NCBI GenBank assembly: GCA_934463175.1
Contig: CAKSIW010000033.1
Coordinates: 1-26,967 of the forward strand
DNA: 26,967 nt
Direction of reading: 5' to 3'
From: an uncultured Clostridia bacterium
Lineage (GTDB): Bacteria; Bacillota; Clostridia; Monoglobales; Monoglobaceae
The notes beneath the pieces were generated by a model. It worked only from the letters and a program-made list of their open reading frames with translations, had not been told where the DNA came from and searched no databases. Of the stretch, positions 9,038 to 17,348 are shown one piece after another; the first letter of the stretch is position 1, and each line of letters starts with the position of its first letter. Made by a program: the position numbers and the translations under genes.

Positions 9038-9167
9038 ATTTATCCGCCGTTGCCGAAACTTCAAAACAAAAAAACAGAGCCTCATTTTTTTATGTCAGTT
9101 TTTTCAGGGTGAAAACCGTGAAACATGCAGTAAAATTGCGATTTTGGGGAAATCAGGAATTGCGTGA

Positions 9168-9178
9168 AAAAATTGTCC
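9168..9178 (+). promoter_or_regulatory. candidate operator AAAAATTGTCC (copy 1)
   Basis: This 11-base string abuts the -35 element of the deacetylase promoter. An identical copy lies at 13788-13798, upstream of the sugar-binding-protein promoter. The shared position near promoters of two carbohydrate units suggests a common regulator site. The distance to -35 differs between the copies (1 and 19 bases), and chance cannot be excluded. Confidence 0.3.
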
Positions 9179-9179
9179 G

Positions 9180-9208
9180 TTGAATGCAAGCGGATATTAA
9201 ACTATAAT
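9180..9208 (+). promoter_or_regulatory. sigma-A-type promoter for the polysaccharide deacetylase
   Basis: TTGAAT (9180-9185) and a perfect TATAAT (9203-9208) are separated by exactly 17 bp. Transcription would begin near 9215, about 30 bp before the start codon and just upstream of the GAGGAGG ribosome site. Confidence 0.7.
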
Positions 9209-9245
9209 AAAATTGAAGAAAACGGAAAAGAGGAGGAATGAAAAA

Positions 9246-10181
9246 ATGAAAGTGAAAAGGTTGATTTCGGCTGCCGTGTGCTTGTGTATGCTGCTGTCGT
9301 GCGTGCAGGGAGTCAGCGCAAGCGAGGGTCTCGGTGCGGAAATAACATATGCCAAGGGCGGCGCGGACGCAATTGTTTCCCTGACATATGACGACGGATA
9401 TTATGCAACGGCAAGCTTCCTGAACAATCAGTTCAAGCAGAAAAATCTGACAGGAAGTTTGTTTCTGATAACGGACAGGCTGGCAGATGACAGCTATGCG
9501 GGAACGCTTGACGAATGGAAAGCACTTTTTGCTGACGGCTATCTCGAACCGCTGAGCCATTCGGCGTCTCATCTGTATTTTGCCCCCGAGGGCGATGACA
9601 GATATACGCAGTATGAGAAGAATAACACGGCGGAGAACTATCAGCATGAAATCACGGATTCAAAGCAGACTCTGATTGACAGCTTCGGCTATACGCCGCT
9701 GTCAATGGCACCGGGCGGAGGTCTTATGTCAAAGGACGGCTTTGAGGTTGTGAAAAAGGACTACTATTCCGCACGTCTGACAAACTCAATCGGAAATTCG
9801 GTCAAGGGCGACGCGGTCTCAATGCAGACTCTTGACCCCGAAAGCGGAACAGATGTGGGACAGTGGTATAATCTGAAATGTCTCAGCGTCTATCTTTCGG
9901 GTTCTGCAAAAAGAGCGGAGGTGCTGCGAGACTATGTTGACACAGCCGTTGCACAGAAGGGCTGGTTCATCAGCTATTGCCACGGAATCTGCGAAACGGG
10001 AGCAAACGAAAAGGCAAACAACATGACAACGGACGACGCAGAGGACTATTTCACATATATTGCCGAAATGCAGAAGGCAGGCAAGGTTTGGTGCGCAGGA
10101 ATAAGCGAGGCGACAAAATACATAAGAGAACGTCAGTCATCGACCGTCACCGAAACGGGTGATTCAAGCATTATTCTCTGA
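9246..10181 (+). CDS. secreted polysaccharide deacetylase (NodB/CE4 fold), probably 3'-truncated
   Basis: ATG 9246 is chosen because GAGGAGG lies 9 bp upstream and a signal peptide follows directly (MKVKRLISAAVCLCMLLSC, cleavage near VSA-S). The 311-residue product has the NodB motifs: TYDDG with metal-site Asp D49/D50, HSASH with H105 and H109, APGGG, and SYCHG near the end. CE4 enzymes are metal-dependent and remove N- or O-acetyl groups from xylan, chitin or peptidoglycan. Its neighbours favour a plant polysaccharide. The protein stops at TETGDSSIIL, where related clostridial proteins usually continue into further beta-domains. The next open frame starts 8 bases later in another frame without a ribosome site. 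This gene and the next are therefore probably pieces of one larger gene, interrupted by a deletion, a frameshift or an assembly join. Confidence 0.85.
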   Translation: MKVKRLISAAVCLCMLLSCVQGVSASEGLGAEITYAKGGADAIVSLTYDDGYYATASFLNNQFKQKNLTGSLFLITDRLADDSYAGTLDEWKALFADGYLEPLSHSASHLYFAPEGDDRYTQYEKNNTAENYQHEITDSKQTLIDSFGYTPLSMAPGGGLMSKDGFEVVKKDYYSARLTNSIGNSVKGDAVSMQTLDPESGTDVGQWYNLKCLSVYLSGSAKRAEVLRDYVDTAVAQKGWFISYCHGICETGANEKANNMTTDDAEDYFTYIAEMQKAGKVWCAGISEATKYIRERQSSTVTETGDSSIIL

Positions 10182-10189
10182 ACGGCAAC

Positions 10190-12475
10190 ATGTGCTACAG
10201 GCAAACAAGCTCAGCCTCGGCGTTCAGACTTGCAATTTTCGGGTATGACGACATAACAGAAGCGGATTTCGGACGAAAATTCCACATCAGCTTTGACGTG
10301 CTCAGTGAAAAGGACAGGGTGCTCAGCGGATACATCGGAACATACAGCCCGAAAATCAAGCTTTCCGACACAGAAGGAAACACGCAGCAGTATATAAACG
10401 CAAAGGCAAACGAATGGAATCACTTTGACCTTGACTATACGGTCAATAACAGTGATTACTTCACCGACAAAGCGGATAAACGCTCAATTTACATTGAAAG
10501 AGAAGGAACAACCGCAAAGAACACTCTGAATGTGGGTGAGACGCTGTATTTTGACAACTTCCGTGTGACCGAAACCGTGACAGATGTTAAAATCACGGCA
10601 GAGGACACAGACGGCGGAAATGCGCCGAGACTTGTTTTCAGAAACTCGGAGGTCAAAACACAGCCTTTCGGAAAAATGAATTATGTCAGAGACGGTGACG
10701 ATTCCGACAAAACCTTCAGCGGAGGACGCGTGAGCGGAGAATCGCGCAGAATCTCGGACGGAAGGTATAAAAAGGTTTGGCTGAAAACGGCACTCAGCGA
10801 GTTTGACCCGACAGCGGACAAAACAAATCTGAAGCTGAATGTGACAAGCGGAACAAGCGGCACAATCAATGTGTTTGGCATGAAGGGTGACGCGAAAGAC
10901 CTTGACCTTTCAAAGCTGAACTATATCAACGCTCCGATTAATGACCGTTTCGGAAGCGGCGCGGATTTGGAGCTTGCATACGGCGGAGCGGCAATCGGCA
11001 GCGTTGCGGTGACGGGTGCAGGTGAATATACCGTTGATGTGAAGGACTTCCTCTCAGACATGAAGGATCTCGGCGCGGAATATGCAGGATTTGTTCTCGC
11101 AGCAGAGGAAGGCGGCGGAGAAATCAGCTTCACCGTTCAGTCCGAAAGCGAGAAAAACAGCAAAACGGTATATTCAAAGCTGTTTAACTTTGATTCCTTG
11201 GCTGATGCACTCAGATACAGCAAGGCAGCAAAAAGCGAAGTGAACACACAGTATGACTTCACGGGGAACGGCATATCTGTGACATCTCTTGACAGCACTG
11301 TGAATCACGGCGCGGACGGCGGAAAATCAATTAAGGTTGCACCGACAGCAAATACGACAAACATAAAATTTTATAATTTGTTTGACCATGAGCTGACAGC
11401 GGCGGATTTGGGAAGAAGCTTTGACATTGATTTTTATGTGAAGGTCAATCCCGGTACTGAAACATCTTCATGTGCATTCTATGCCGGACTTATGTCATGG
11501 AACAGCGACTATGCAAACTACAACACGGTACAGTATGGTACGGAAAGCGACTATATCAAAAAATGTGTTGTTGCGGCTGCAAGCACTGACTGGATAAAAT
11601 ACACATATTCATTGACAGTCAGCGACTTTATGCTTGCAAACACAGCGGACAGAACTCAGAACCCGACGCTGTTCTCAATTAAATTTACAACAAGATGTGC
11701 AAGCAGAACGTTCTGGATTGATGATTTGAAAATAACCGAAACAACACCGTCGGGCAGCGATGAGGAGGTTGTGAACACAATCGGCGCGGCAGCAAAGGCG
11801 GTTTCAAACAAAGGCGTGACGGACGAGAACACCGTTTCGGTCGTTTCGCAAGGCACGGCAGGTCAGAGCTCAAAAACCTATGCATATTTCACAGGCAATG
11901 ACTATGAAAACGTCAGATATGCGGCTCTTGATATGTATATAAAGAGCGGAATCGGAGGCACGTTCAGCATATATGCAATGGCAAATGCGGAATATCCCGA
12001 GAACATAAACTTCGGCAACGCACCGGCTCTCAGCGGAAATGCAGTTGCATTGAAAGTGAACGGAAGCGGTGCATACAGTGCGGATATTACGGATTTTGTG
12101 AAATCAAATCCTGCGGCAAGCTATGTGTTTGCGGTGACAGGTTCGGGAATTTCCGACCGCGAGTTCTACACACTCAACACAAATGCATTCACTGTCAATG
12201 AAGGCTGTGATTTTGAAAAAATCGGAGGCTTTGGCGGCACGATGGCTGCTTCGGACAGCGGTTTGAGACTGAGCGGAATTGACAGCACAGATGAAGGAAT
12301 CAGATTTATGAATGTTTTTGGAAGCGGCACTGCGGCAGCGCAGGGAAGCTACAGAGCCGAGGCGGACATTCTGATTGAGGGCAGCGGCGATCAGAAAATC
12401 ACTGTTGCTGCGGCAGACAAGAGCGGCGCGGTGAAGAGTCCGTCAGCGAAAGCTGCGTCGGCTTTATCAGAATGA
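10190..12475 (+). CDS. fragment of a large extracellular repeat-modular carbohydrate-binding protein
   Basis: The 761-residue frame has no signal peptide, no recognisable ribosome site before ATG 10190, and extends upstream only to a stop at 10160-10162. It begins inside a beta-sandwich module (SAFRLAIFGYDDITEADFGRK). A fuller copy of that module lies near residues 328-520 (for example FYNLFDHELTAADLGRSFD and RTFWIDDLKITE). These CBM4/9-like modules alternate with a second beta type, at about residues 141-325 and 525-670. The second type is rich in strands such as TNLKLNVTSGTSGTINVFG and resembles DNRLRE/CBM96-type wall domains. The start of a third first-type module is cut off at the end. 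The piece probably belonged to the deacetylase's gene or a similar surface protein. It is likely not translated on its own. Both ends look broken. Confidence 0.6.
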   Translation: MCYRQTSSASAFRLAIFGYDDITEADFGRKFHISFDVLSEKDRVLSGYIGTYSPKIKLSDTEGNTQQYINAKANEWNHFDLDYTVNNSDYFTDKADKRSIYIEREGTTAKNTLNVGETLYFDNFRVTETVTDVKITAEDTDGGNAPRLVFRNSEVKTQPFGKMNYVRDGDDSDKTFSGGRVSGESRRISDGRYKKVWLKTALSEFDPTADKTNLKLNVTSGTSGTINVFGMKGDAKDLDLSKLNYINAPINDRFGSGADLELAYGGAAIGSVAVTGAGEYTVDVKDFLSDMKDLGAEYAGFVLAAEEGGGEISFTVQSESEKNSKTVYSKLFNFDSLADALRYSKAAKSEVNTQYDFTGNGISVTSLDSTVNHGADGGKSIKVAPTANTTNIKFYNLFDHELTAADLGRSFDIDFYVKVNPGTETSSCAFYAGLMSWNSDYANYNTVQYGTESDYIKKCVVAAASTDWIKYTYSLTVSDFMLANTADRTQNPTLFSIKFTTRCASRTFWIDDLKITETTPSGSDEEVVNTIGAAAKAVSNKGVTDENTVSVVSQGTAGQSSKTYAYFTGNDYENVRYAALDMYIKSGIGGTFSIYAMANAEYPENINFGNAPALSGNAVALKVNGSGAYSADITDFVKSNPAASYVFAVTGSGISDREFYTLNTNAFTVNEGCDFEKIGGFGGTMAASDSGLRLSGIDSTDEGIRFMNVFGSGTAAAQGSYRAEADILIEGSGDQKITVAAADKSGAVKSPSAKAASALSE

Positions 12476-13661
12476 GAGTGAAATATCTGTCCGAAAAACT
12501 CGGGAATCTTGCAATGAGAGACGCTTTTGAGGTTCCCTTTGTGTTGCCCGTCAAAATGTTTTGAAGATATTTCCGGTTTGACAGCTGAACGGTTTTTTCA
12601 CCAATCCGTTTAAGCTCATCAACCTTTGTCTTTGCAAACGAAATTGCGTCTTCACCGTCCGTGCCTGCCGATGTTTCTGAGGATATTTCGTTAATCAGGC
12701 TGACAACGGGAGAACCGTGCTTTTTCATTGAGAAAATGCTGTAGCCGATTGCAAAAAGCAGACAAAGCGCAAGATCGACAGTAATCAGAAGTCTGACCTG
12801 TTTTTCGGGGCTTGCACCGACACTGTTCGGACTTATCAGTGTATATTTGATATTGCCCGCCGCGGACGACTTCTTTTCGGTATAAATATATGAGCCGTGC
12901 GGAAAGATGTCTTCAAGCTTTGTGCTTTCCGTGACTGCCTTGTCGTTGCTGAGCAGAATATTGTTGTCCGTGTCCGAAATCACAAAAAGATGGCTTGTCT
13001 GCTTTTGGATTTCCGCCATTTTTGCGGTGAAAATATCGTCATCAATCTCGGCAAAGAAAATAATCGGTTCACTCGTGTTTCCCGGAAAGCTGTTGCTGTT
13101 ATAGCGGTATATAAGCTTTCTCCGCGTAATTCCGTCACATTCATATGAATATGCCGAAAACTCGTCTCCGTCTTTGATTCTTTCAAGCCAGCCTTCATAT
13201 CCGTTTCCGCAATAGTTGTTTATATAGTACTTTTCGGGCGGATTAATCCCGAGAGGCGAGACAATCAGATTATATCCGGGAACATAGAATGACACGGAAA
13301 ACGGTATCGGAATCTGAAGCGAATGGTCCGTGACATATTTTTTTAACTCGGTTGTATCATAGTAGTTCGCGTGTGAGATAATCTGTCTGTTCAGAATCTG
13401 TGACGGTACATCAGAAAAAAACAAAGACATCGTCAGTGATTTTATATCACCCAGGGCATCGTCAAAATATGCCTGATTGTTTGACACAATATAATTATTG
13501 TTCAGCCGGTTTTGTTTTGCGGTGTTTCTGCCGGTGAAGGTCAGAATGGGTATGTTGATTGCAAGCAGTGTCATGCTCAGAATAAAGTATGACCAAAACA
13601 GTGATGAGAGAAAGGCATTCCCCGGTCTGTGCAGAAGAAGCTTCATTTTTTTGATATTCAT
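12399..13661 (-). CDS. AraC/YesN-type membrane sensor-regulator, C-terminally truncated (DNA-binding domain missing)
   Basis: The 420-residue product has a first membrane segment at about residues 18-42 and a large extracellular region. A second membrane segment lies at about 289-310, followed by a cytoplasmic stretch (NEISSETSAG..., NRKYLQNILTGN). This layout is typical of the roughly 750-residue AraC-family regulators found beside LplA/LplB/YtcP sugar transporters in Clostridia and Paenibacillaceae. Those end in a two-helix-turn-helix AraC domain. Here the protein stops before that domain, and its last 20 residues (after LILIK) are antisense to the neighbouring gene. The start ATG (13659-13661) follows GGCGGGG, and a perfect sigma-A promoter lies 35 bp upstream. 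If intact in the organism it would sense extracellular oligosaccharide and control the divergent transport operon. As given it cannot bind DNA. Confidence 0.75.
   Translation of the reverse strand: MNIKKMKLLLHRPGNAFLSSLFWSYFILSMTLLAINIPILTFTGRNTAKQNRLNNNYIVSNNQAYFDDALGDIKSLTMSLFFSDVPSQILNRQIISHANYYDTTELKKYVTDHSLQIPIPFSVSFYVPGYNLIVSPLGINPPEKYYINNYCGNGYEGWLERIKDGDEFSAYSYECDGITRRKLIYRYNSNSFPGNTSEPIIFFAEIDDDIFTAKMAEIQKQTSHLFVISDTDNNILLSNDKAVTESTKLEDIFPHGSYIYTEKKSSAAGNIKYTLISPNSVGASPEKQVRLLITVDLALCLLFAIGYSIFSMKKHGSPVVSLINEISSETSAGTDGEDAISFAKTKVDELKRIGEKTVQLSNRKYLQNILTGNTKGTSKASLIARFPSFSDRYFTLILIKPTQLSLTDSSPRRSCLPQQQ
12452..12465. other. probable breakpoint joining two truncated convergent genes
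   Basis: On the + strand the modular-protein sequence is plausible up to about 12454 and then ends in an unrelated short tail. On the - strand the regulator reads normally down to about 12462 (FTLILIK) and then runs on antisense through the other gene. The two frames overlap by 77 bp and no terminator separates them. This is what a deletion or an assembly join would leave. Confidence 0.55.
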
Positions 13662-13695
13662 AATTATAACCCCGCCAATATTCTTTAATAATAAA

Positions 13696-13724
13696 ATTAT
13701 ATTTCAAATATAATTGCATGTCAA
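13696..13724 (-). promoter_or_regulatory. perfect consensus sigma-A promoter for the AraC-type regulator
   Basis: Read on the minus strand, TTGACA (13719-13724) and TATAAT (13696-13701) are both exact consensus with a 17-bp spacer. It points at the regulator and is back to back with the sugar operon promoter about 95 bp away. Confidence 0.85.
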
Positions 13725-13787
13725 GCAAAAAAGAATGCATCGTATCTTCAAAAAACGGCAAACCCTATTGAAATCGTTTGTTCGGTT

Positions 13788-13798
13788 AAAAATTGTCC
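13788..13798 (+). promoter_or_regulatory. candidate operator AAAAATTGTCC (copy 2)
   Basis: This is identical to the 11 bases at 9168-9178. Here it sits 19 bp upstream of the -35 of the sugar-transport operon, between the divergent promoters. That is a plausible activator position for an AraC-type regulator. The evidence is only the repeat and its location. Confidence 0.3.
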
Positions 13799-13817
13799 AT
13801 AATGAAATTTTTGCATA

Positions 13818-13846
13818 TTGAAAAAAACGTACGGAATTTATATACT
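13818..13846 (+). promoter_or_regulatory. sigma-A-type promoter of the sugar ABC transporter operon
   Basis: TTGAAA (13818-13823) and TATACT (13841-13846) are spaced by 17 bp. The predicted 5' leader is about 55 bases and carries an AAGGAGAG ribosome site before ATG 13907. Confidence 0.65.
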
Positions 13847-13906
13847 GTTAATATAAAATATGTGACCGCTGTGCGGTTTAATAAAATACGGTAAGGAGAG
13901 AGATGT

Positions 13907-15454
13907 ATGAAAATCAAGAAAAGATATTTGATTGGCTTTGCGGCAGTCAGCCTGACTGCGGCGCTTGCACTTTGCGGCTGCGGAAAAGAAAAAAAGGACA
14001 GCTCGGAAGAACGTGAGCTGACATGGTGGTCGGAATTTGGGAATCAGTCGGTTGCAGGAGTCTCGAATTATGATGATTTGCCTGTTTTTCAAAAGCTTCA
14101 GGAAAAGTTTAATGTTGATATAAAATTCACCCACCCCGTCGCGGGACAAGTGAAGGAGCAGCTGAATCTTTTGCTTGCTTCACAGGATTTGCCCGACATC
14201 ATTCAATATCAGTTTTATGAATGTCCGGGCGGTGCTCAAAAAGCAATTGATGACAATGTAATTATGTCACTCAACGACCTGATTCGCGACAAAGCACCGA
14301 ATCTGAGCAAATATCTCAGCGAACACAAGGAAGTTGACAAGCTTGTGAAAACGGACGAAAAGCAGTATTACTGTTTTCCGCATATATACGGCGACGAATT
14401 TCTGCTCACATATTCCGGTCCGATTGTCAGACAGGACTATCTCGAAAAAATCGGCATGAAAAGTCCCGAAACAATTGATGAGTGGCATGACATGCTGGCA
14501 GCCTTCAAGACACAGCTCGAAATCGAATCACCCTACAGCGCACAGCTGCTCGGCTTGACAAACACCTTCCCGCAGGCATTCGGTGTCAGCAACACTGTCT
14601 TTGTTGACAATAAAAAGGTTAAGTTCGGACCGCTTGAGGACGGATATAAAGAATTTATCGAAACGATGCGCAAATGGTATGCTGAAGGTCTCATTGACAA
14701 GAACCTTGCAAGCCTTGACAAAAAGACTGTTTCACAGAATGTACTTAACAGCTATACGGGAGCAACCTACGGCAATACCTCCGGCGGAATCGGCACATGG
14801 ATGGCTGCGGCACAGGACGGTTTCCGCGTTGCGGCAGCAAAATATCCTGTTCTGAAAAAAGGTGACAAGCCGATGATGGGACACAGAATTAACCCGTATT
14901 ATCCGTTCGGCAGCGCATCACTCAGCACGCAATGCAAAAATCCCGAGCTTGCTGCGGAAATTCTGGACTACGGCTACAGCGAAGAGGGAATCCTTCTCTA
15001 CAATTTCGGTATTGAGGGCGAAAACTATACAATGGAAGACGGTTACCCGAAATATACGGAGGCTATGACAAATGATTCCGAGGGCAGAAGCCTTTCGACA
15101 ATGGTGGGCATATATACAAGCCCGAACGGCAATGCGGCAACAATTGTTGACAAGCGTTACATGGAACAGGTTGCAAAAATGCCTGAGCAGATTGAATCAA
15201 TCAAGCTTTGGGCAGATGCCGACACAAAGGATCACTATATGCCGACGGTATATTTCACATCAGCTGAGGGCAGTGAGCTTGCAAGCCTTCAGACGGAGCT
15301 TGAATCTATCAGAGACCAGTATCTGCTCAAATTTATAACAGGTGTTGAGGATATGAGCAAATATGACACATTTATCGGCGCATTGAAGCAGACGGGTGCT
15401 GAAAGATATGTTGAGCTTTATCAGGCGGCATATGACCGCTATCTTGCAAAATAA
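13907..15454 (+). CDS. sugar ABC transporter substrate-binding lipoprotein (LplA/YtcQ type)
   Basis: The 515-residue protein starts with a lipoprotein signal. LALCGC places the lipid-anchored Cys at C25 and is followed by a charged linker. The mature part begins LTWWSEFG and contains PDIIQYQ and the Trp/Tyr-rich segments typical of large family-1 extracellular solute-binding proteins of the LplA/YtcQ group. Length fits that group (about 500-560). It would sit on the outer face of the membrane and pass oligosaccharides to the two permeases that follow. No ATPase gene is in the operon, so a shared MsmX-type ATPase encoded elsewhere is expected. The ligand is probably a product of the hydrolase cluster, which is an inference from neighbourhood. 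Confidence 0.92.
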   Translation: MKIKKRYLIGFAAVSLTAALALCGCGKEKKDSSEERELTWWSEFGNQSVAGVSNYDDLPVFQKLQEKFNVDIKFTHPVAGQVKEQLNLLLASQDLPDIIQYQFYECPGGAQKAIDDNVIMSLNDLIRDKAPNLSKYLSEHKEVDKLVKTDEKQYYCFPHIYGDEFLLTYSGPIVRQDYLEKIGMKSPETIDEWHDMLAAFKTQLEIESPYSAQLLGLTNTFPQAFGVSNTVFVDNKKVKFGPLEDGYKEFIETMRKWYAEGLIDKNLASLDKKTVSQNVLNSYTGATYGNTSGGIGTWMAAAQDGFRVAAAKYPVLKKGDKPMMGHRINPYYPFGSASLSTQCKNPELAAEILDYGYSEEGILLYNFGIEGENYTMEDGYPKYTEAMTNDSEGRSLSTMVGIYTSPNGNAATIVDKRYMEQVAKMPEQIESIKLWADADTKDHYMPTVYFTSAEGSELASLQTELESIRDQYLLKFITGVEDMSKYDTFIGALKQTGAERYVELYQAAYDRYLAK

Positions 15455-15471
15455 CAACAGGAGGAGACGTC

Positions 15472-16431
15472 ATGACGACAAACAACACTATGACAGCATC
15501 GGTGCAAAAAAAGAACAAGCACTCCTTCGGCAGGCGTGCCGCGGCAGACTGGAAGGCAAATTCGGATTTATATATCATTGCGGTTCCCGTTTTGATATTC
15601 TATATCCTGTTTTGCTACAAGCCGATTTACGGTGCGGTGATTGCGTTTAAGGATTTTGTTCCCACAAAGGGAATCTGGGACAGCAGCTGGGTCGGATTCA
15701 AGCATTTTGAAGCTTTTTTCAAAAGTGCAAGCTTCTGGATTTTGATAAGAAACACACTGACAATCAGCTTCTATTCGATTTTGTTTGAATTTCCGGCTGC
15801 AATAATCCTTGCGCTTCTGATAAATGAAATATCAAACAAAAAATTCTCGCTGTGCGTGAAAACGGTTTCATATTTTCCGCATTTCATATCGCTCGTTGTT
15901 GCCTGTGCAATGATAAAATACTTTGTGTCGGGCAACGGGCTGATCGGCGGTCTTGTGAACCGTGTGACGGGAGGAAAGGTTGACCTTCTGAACGACCCGA
16001 AATATTTTGTTTCGGTCTATGTCGGCTCAGGTCTTTGGCAGCAGGTCGGCTGGAATTCCATAATTTATATTTCGGCTCTTGCCGCTGTTGATCAGCAGCT
16101 TTATGAAGCGGCGCGCATTGACGGGGCAAACAGATTTCAGGAGCTGATTCATGTCACCATACCGGGAATTATGCCGACAATCATAATTATGCTCATTCTG
16201 AAGCTCGGAAGCGTTCTTTCGGTCGGATATGAAAAAATCATTCTGCTTTACAATCCGCTCACATATGAAAGAGCAGACGTCATACTGAGCTATGTATACA
16301 GAAAGGGTTTGCAGGAGTTCAACTACAGTTTTTCCACCGCAGTCGGACTTTTTAACTCAACAATAAACTTTATCTTTCTTGTGCTGGTGAACTATATCAG
16401 CAAGAAAGTCAGCGAAATCAGTCTGTGGTAA
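15472..16431 (+). CDS. sugar ABC transporter permease (LplB-like)
   Basis: The 319-residue membrane protein has six predicted hydrophobic segments, beginning with LYIIAVPVLIFYILFCY after a charged cytoplasmic N-terminus. The permease EAA loop is clear (YEAARIDGANRFQELIHVTIPGIMPT), the site that docks on the ATPase. It begins 17 bp after the binding-protein stop with an AGGAGGAG site. It pairs with the next gene to form the channel of a CUT1-type oligosaccharide importer. Confidence 0.93.
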   Translation: MTTNNTMTASVQKKNKHSFGRRAAADWKANSDLYIIAVPVLIFYILFCYKPIYGAVIAFKDFVPTKGIWDSSWVGFKHFEAFFKSASFWILIRNTLTISFYSILFEFPAAIILALLINEISNKKFSLCVKTVSYFPHFISLVVACAMIKYFVSGNGLIGGLVNRVTGGKVDLLNDPKYFVSVYVGSGLWQQVGWNSIIYISALAAVDQQLYEAARIDGANRFQELIHVTIPGIMPTIIIMLILKLGSVLSVGYEKIILLYNPLTYERADVILSYVYRKGLQEFNYSFSTAVGLFNSTINFIFLVLVNYISKKVSEISLW

Positions 16432-16446
16432 GGGAGGAGAAGCATA

Positions 16447-17319
16447 ATGAATAAATTGTCAAGAGGCGAGAAAATCTTTAAGGTTTTCAACACACTGTTT
16501 ATGATACTCTTCATGATTGCCATGATATATCCGATGTGGTTCATACTTGTTGCGTCCTTCAGCAACAGCAATGAGGTTCTGAAGGCAGGAGGCATGATGC
16601 TTTGGGTTAAAGGGTATACAACCGCGGCATATCAAGCTGTATTTAAGCTTTCCACCATATGGAGCGGCTACAGAAACACATTGTTTATACTTATTGTCGG
16701 GGTTGCGATAAATATTTTACTGACAGCTCTCGGAGGATATTTCCTGTCAAGAAAAAATGTTATGTGGGGCAGACCGATTGCGCTTGCAATAATTTTTACA
16801 ATGTATTTTCAGGGAGGAATCATTCCGCTTTATTTCACGGTCAAGGATTTACACCTTGACAACACGCTGTGGTCGCAGATTCTTCCGACCGCAATAAGCA
16901 CATATAACCTGATTATCATGCGTTCCGCATTTGCCGCAATACCGGAAAGTCTTGAGGAATCGGCAAAGCTGGACGGCGCAAGACAATTCATAATTCTGTT
17001 CAGAATCATGTTCCCGCTTGCAATGCCGACTGTGGCTGTACTTATTCTGTATTACGGAGTGTATCACTGGAATGCATGGTTCCATGCAATGATATTTCTG
17101 CGTGACAGAGAAAAGTTTCCGCTCCAGCTCATTCTCCGCGAAATTGTGCTTTACAACACCACCGCGGACGATATGGCAGGTGCGGCGGACAGAGAATCAA
17201 TCGGAGAAACAATTCAATATGCAACTATTGTTGTTGCAACGCTGCCGATTCTGGTTATCTATCCGTTCATGCAGAGGTTTTTTGTCAAGGGTGTTATGAT
17301 TGGCGCTGTTAAAGGATAA
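16447..17319 (+). CDS. sugar ABC transporter permease (YtcP/LplC-like)
   Basis: The 290-residue membrane protein has a first segment (FMILFMIAMIYPMWFILVA) and further hydrophobic stretches. The EAA loop reads EESAKLDGARQFIILFRIMFPLAMPTV, typical of the second permease of the LplB/YtcP pair. The C-terminus (PFMQRFFVKGVMIGAVKG) is the usual family ending. The start lies 15 bp after the previous stop, behind GGGAGGAGA. It works with the LplB-like protein in oligosaccharide import. Confidence 0.93.
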   Translation: MNKLSRGEKIFKVFNTLFMILFMIAMIYPMWFILVASFSNSNEVLKAGGMMLWVKGYTTAAYQAVFKLSTIWSGYRNTLFILIVGVAINILLTALGGYFLSRKNVMWGRPIALAIIFTMYFQGGIIPLYFTVKDLHLDNTLWSQILPTAISTYNLIIMRSAFAAIPESLEESAKLDGARQFIILFRIMFPLAMPTVAVLILYYGVYHWNAWFHAMIFLRDREKFPLQLILREIVLYNTTADDMAGAADRESIGETIQYATIVVATLPILVIYPFMQRFFVKGVMIGAVKG

Positions 17320-17348
17320 TTAAAATTCAGGGAGAGCAGGTGGCTGTG

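Larger units (their letters stand above)
8934..9245. other. 312-bp intergenic region between the hydrolase cluster and the deacetylase
   Basis: The region contains the terminator (9002-9037) and a sigma-A promoter (9180-9208). Just upstream of that promoter is the sequence AAAAATTGTCC, also present before the sugar-transport operon. The motif GTGAAA occurs three times between 9111 and 9170 and could be part of an upstream control region. No reading frame with a ribosome site is present. Confidence 0.6.

Noticed and set aside
9173..9208. TTGTCC as the -35 of the deacetylase promoter
   Set aside because: The spacer to TATAAT would be 24 bp. TTGAAT at 9180 gives exactly 17 bp.
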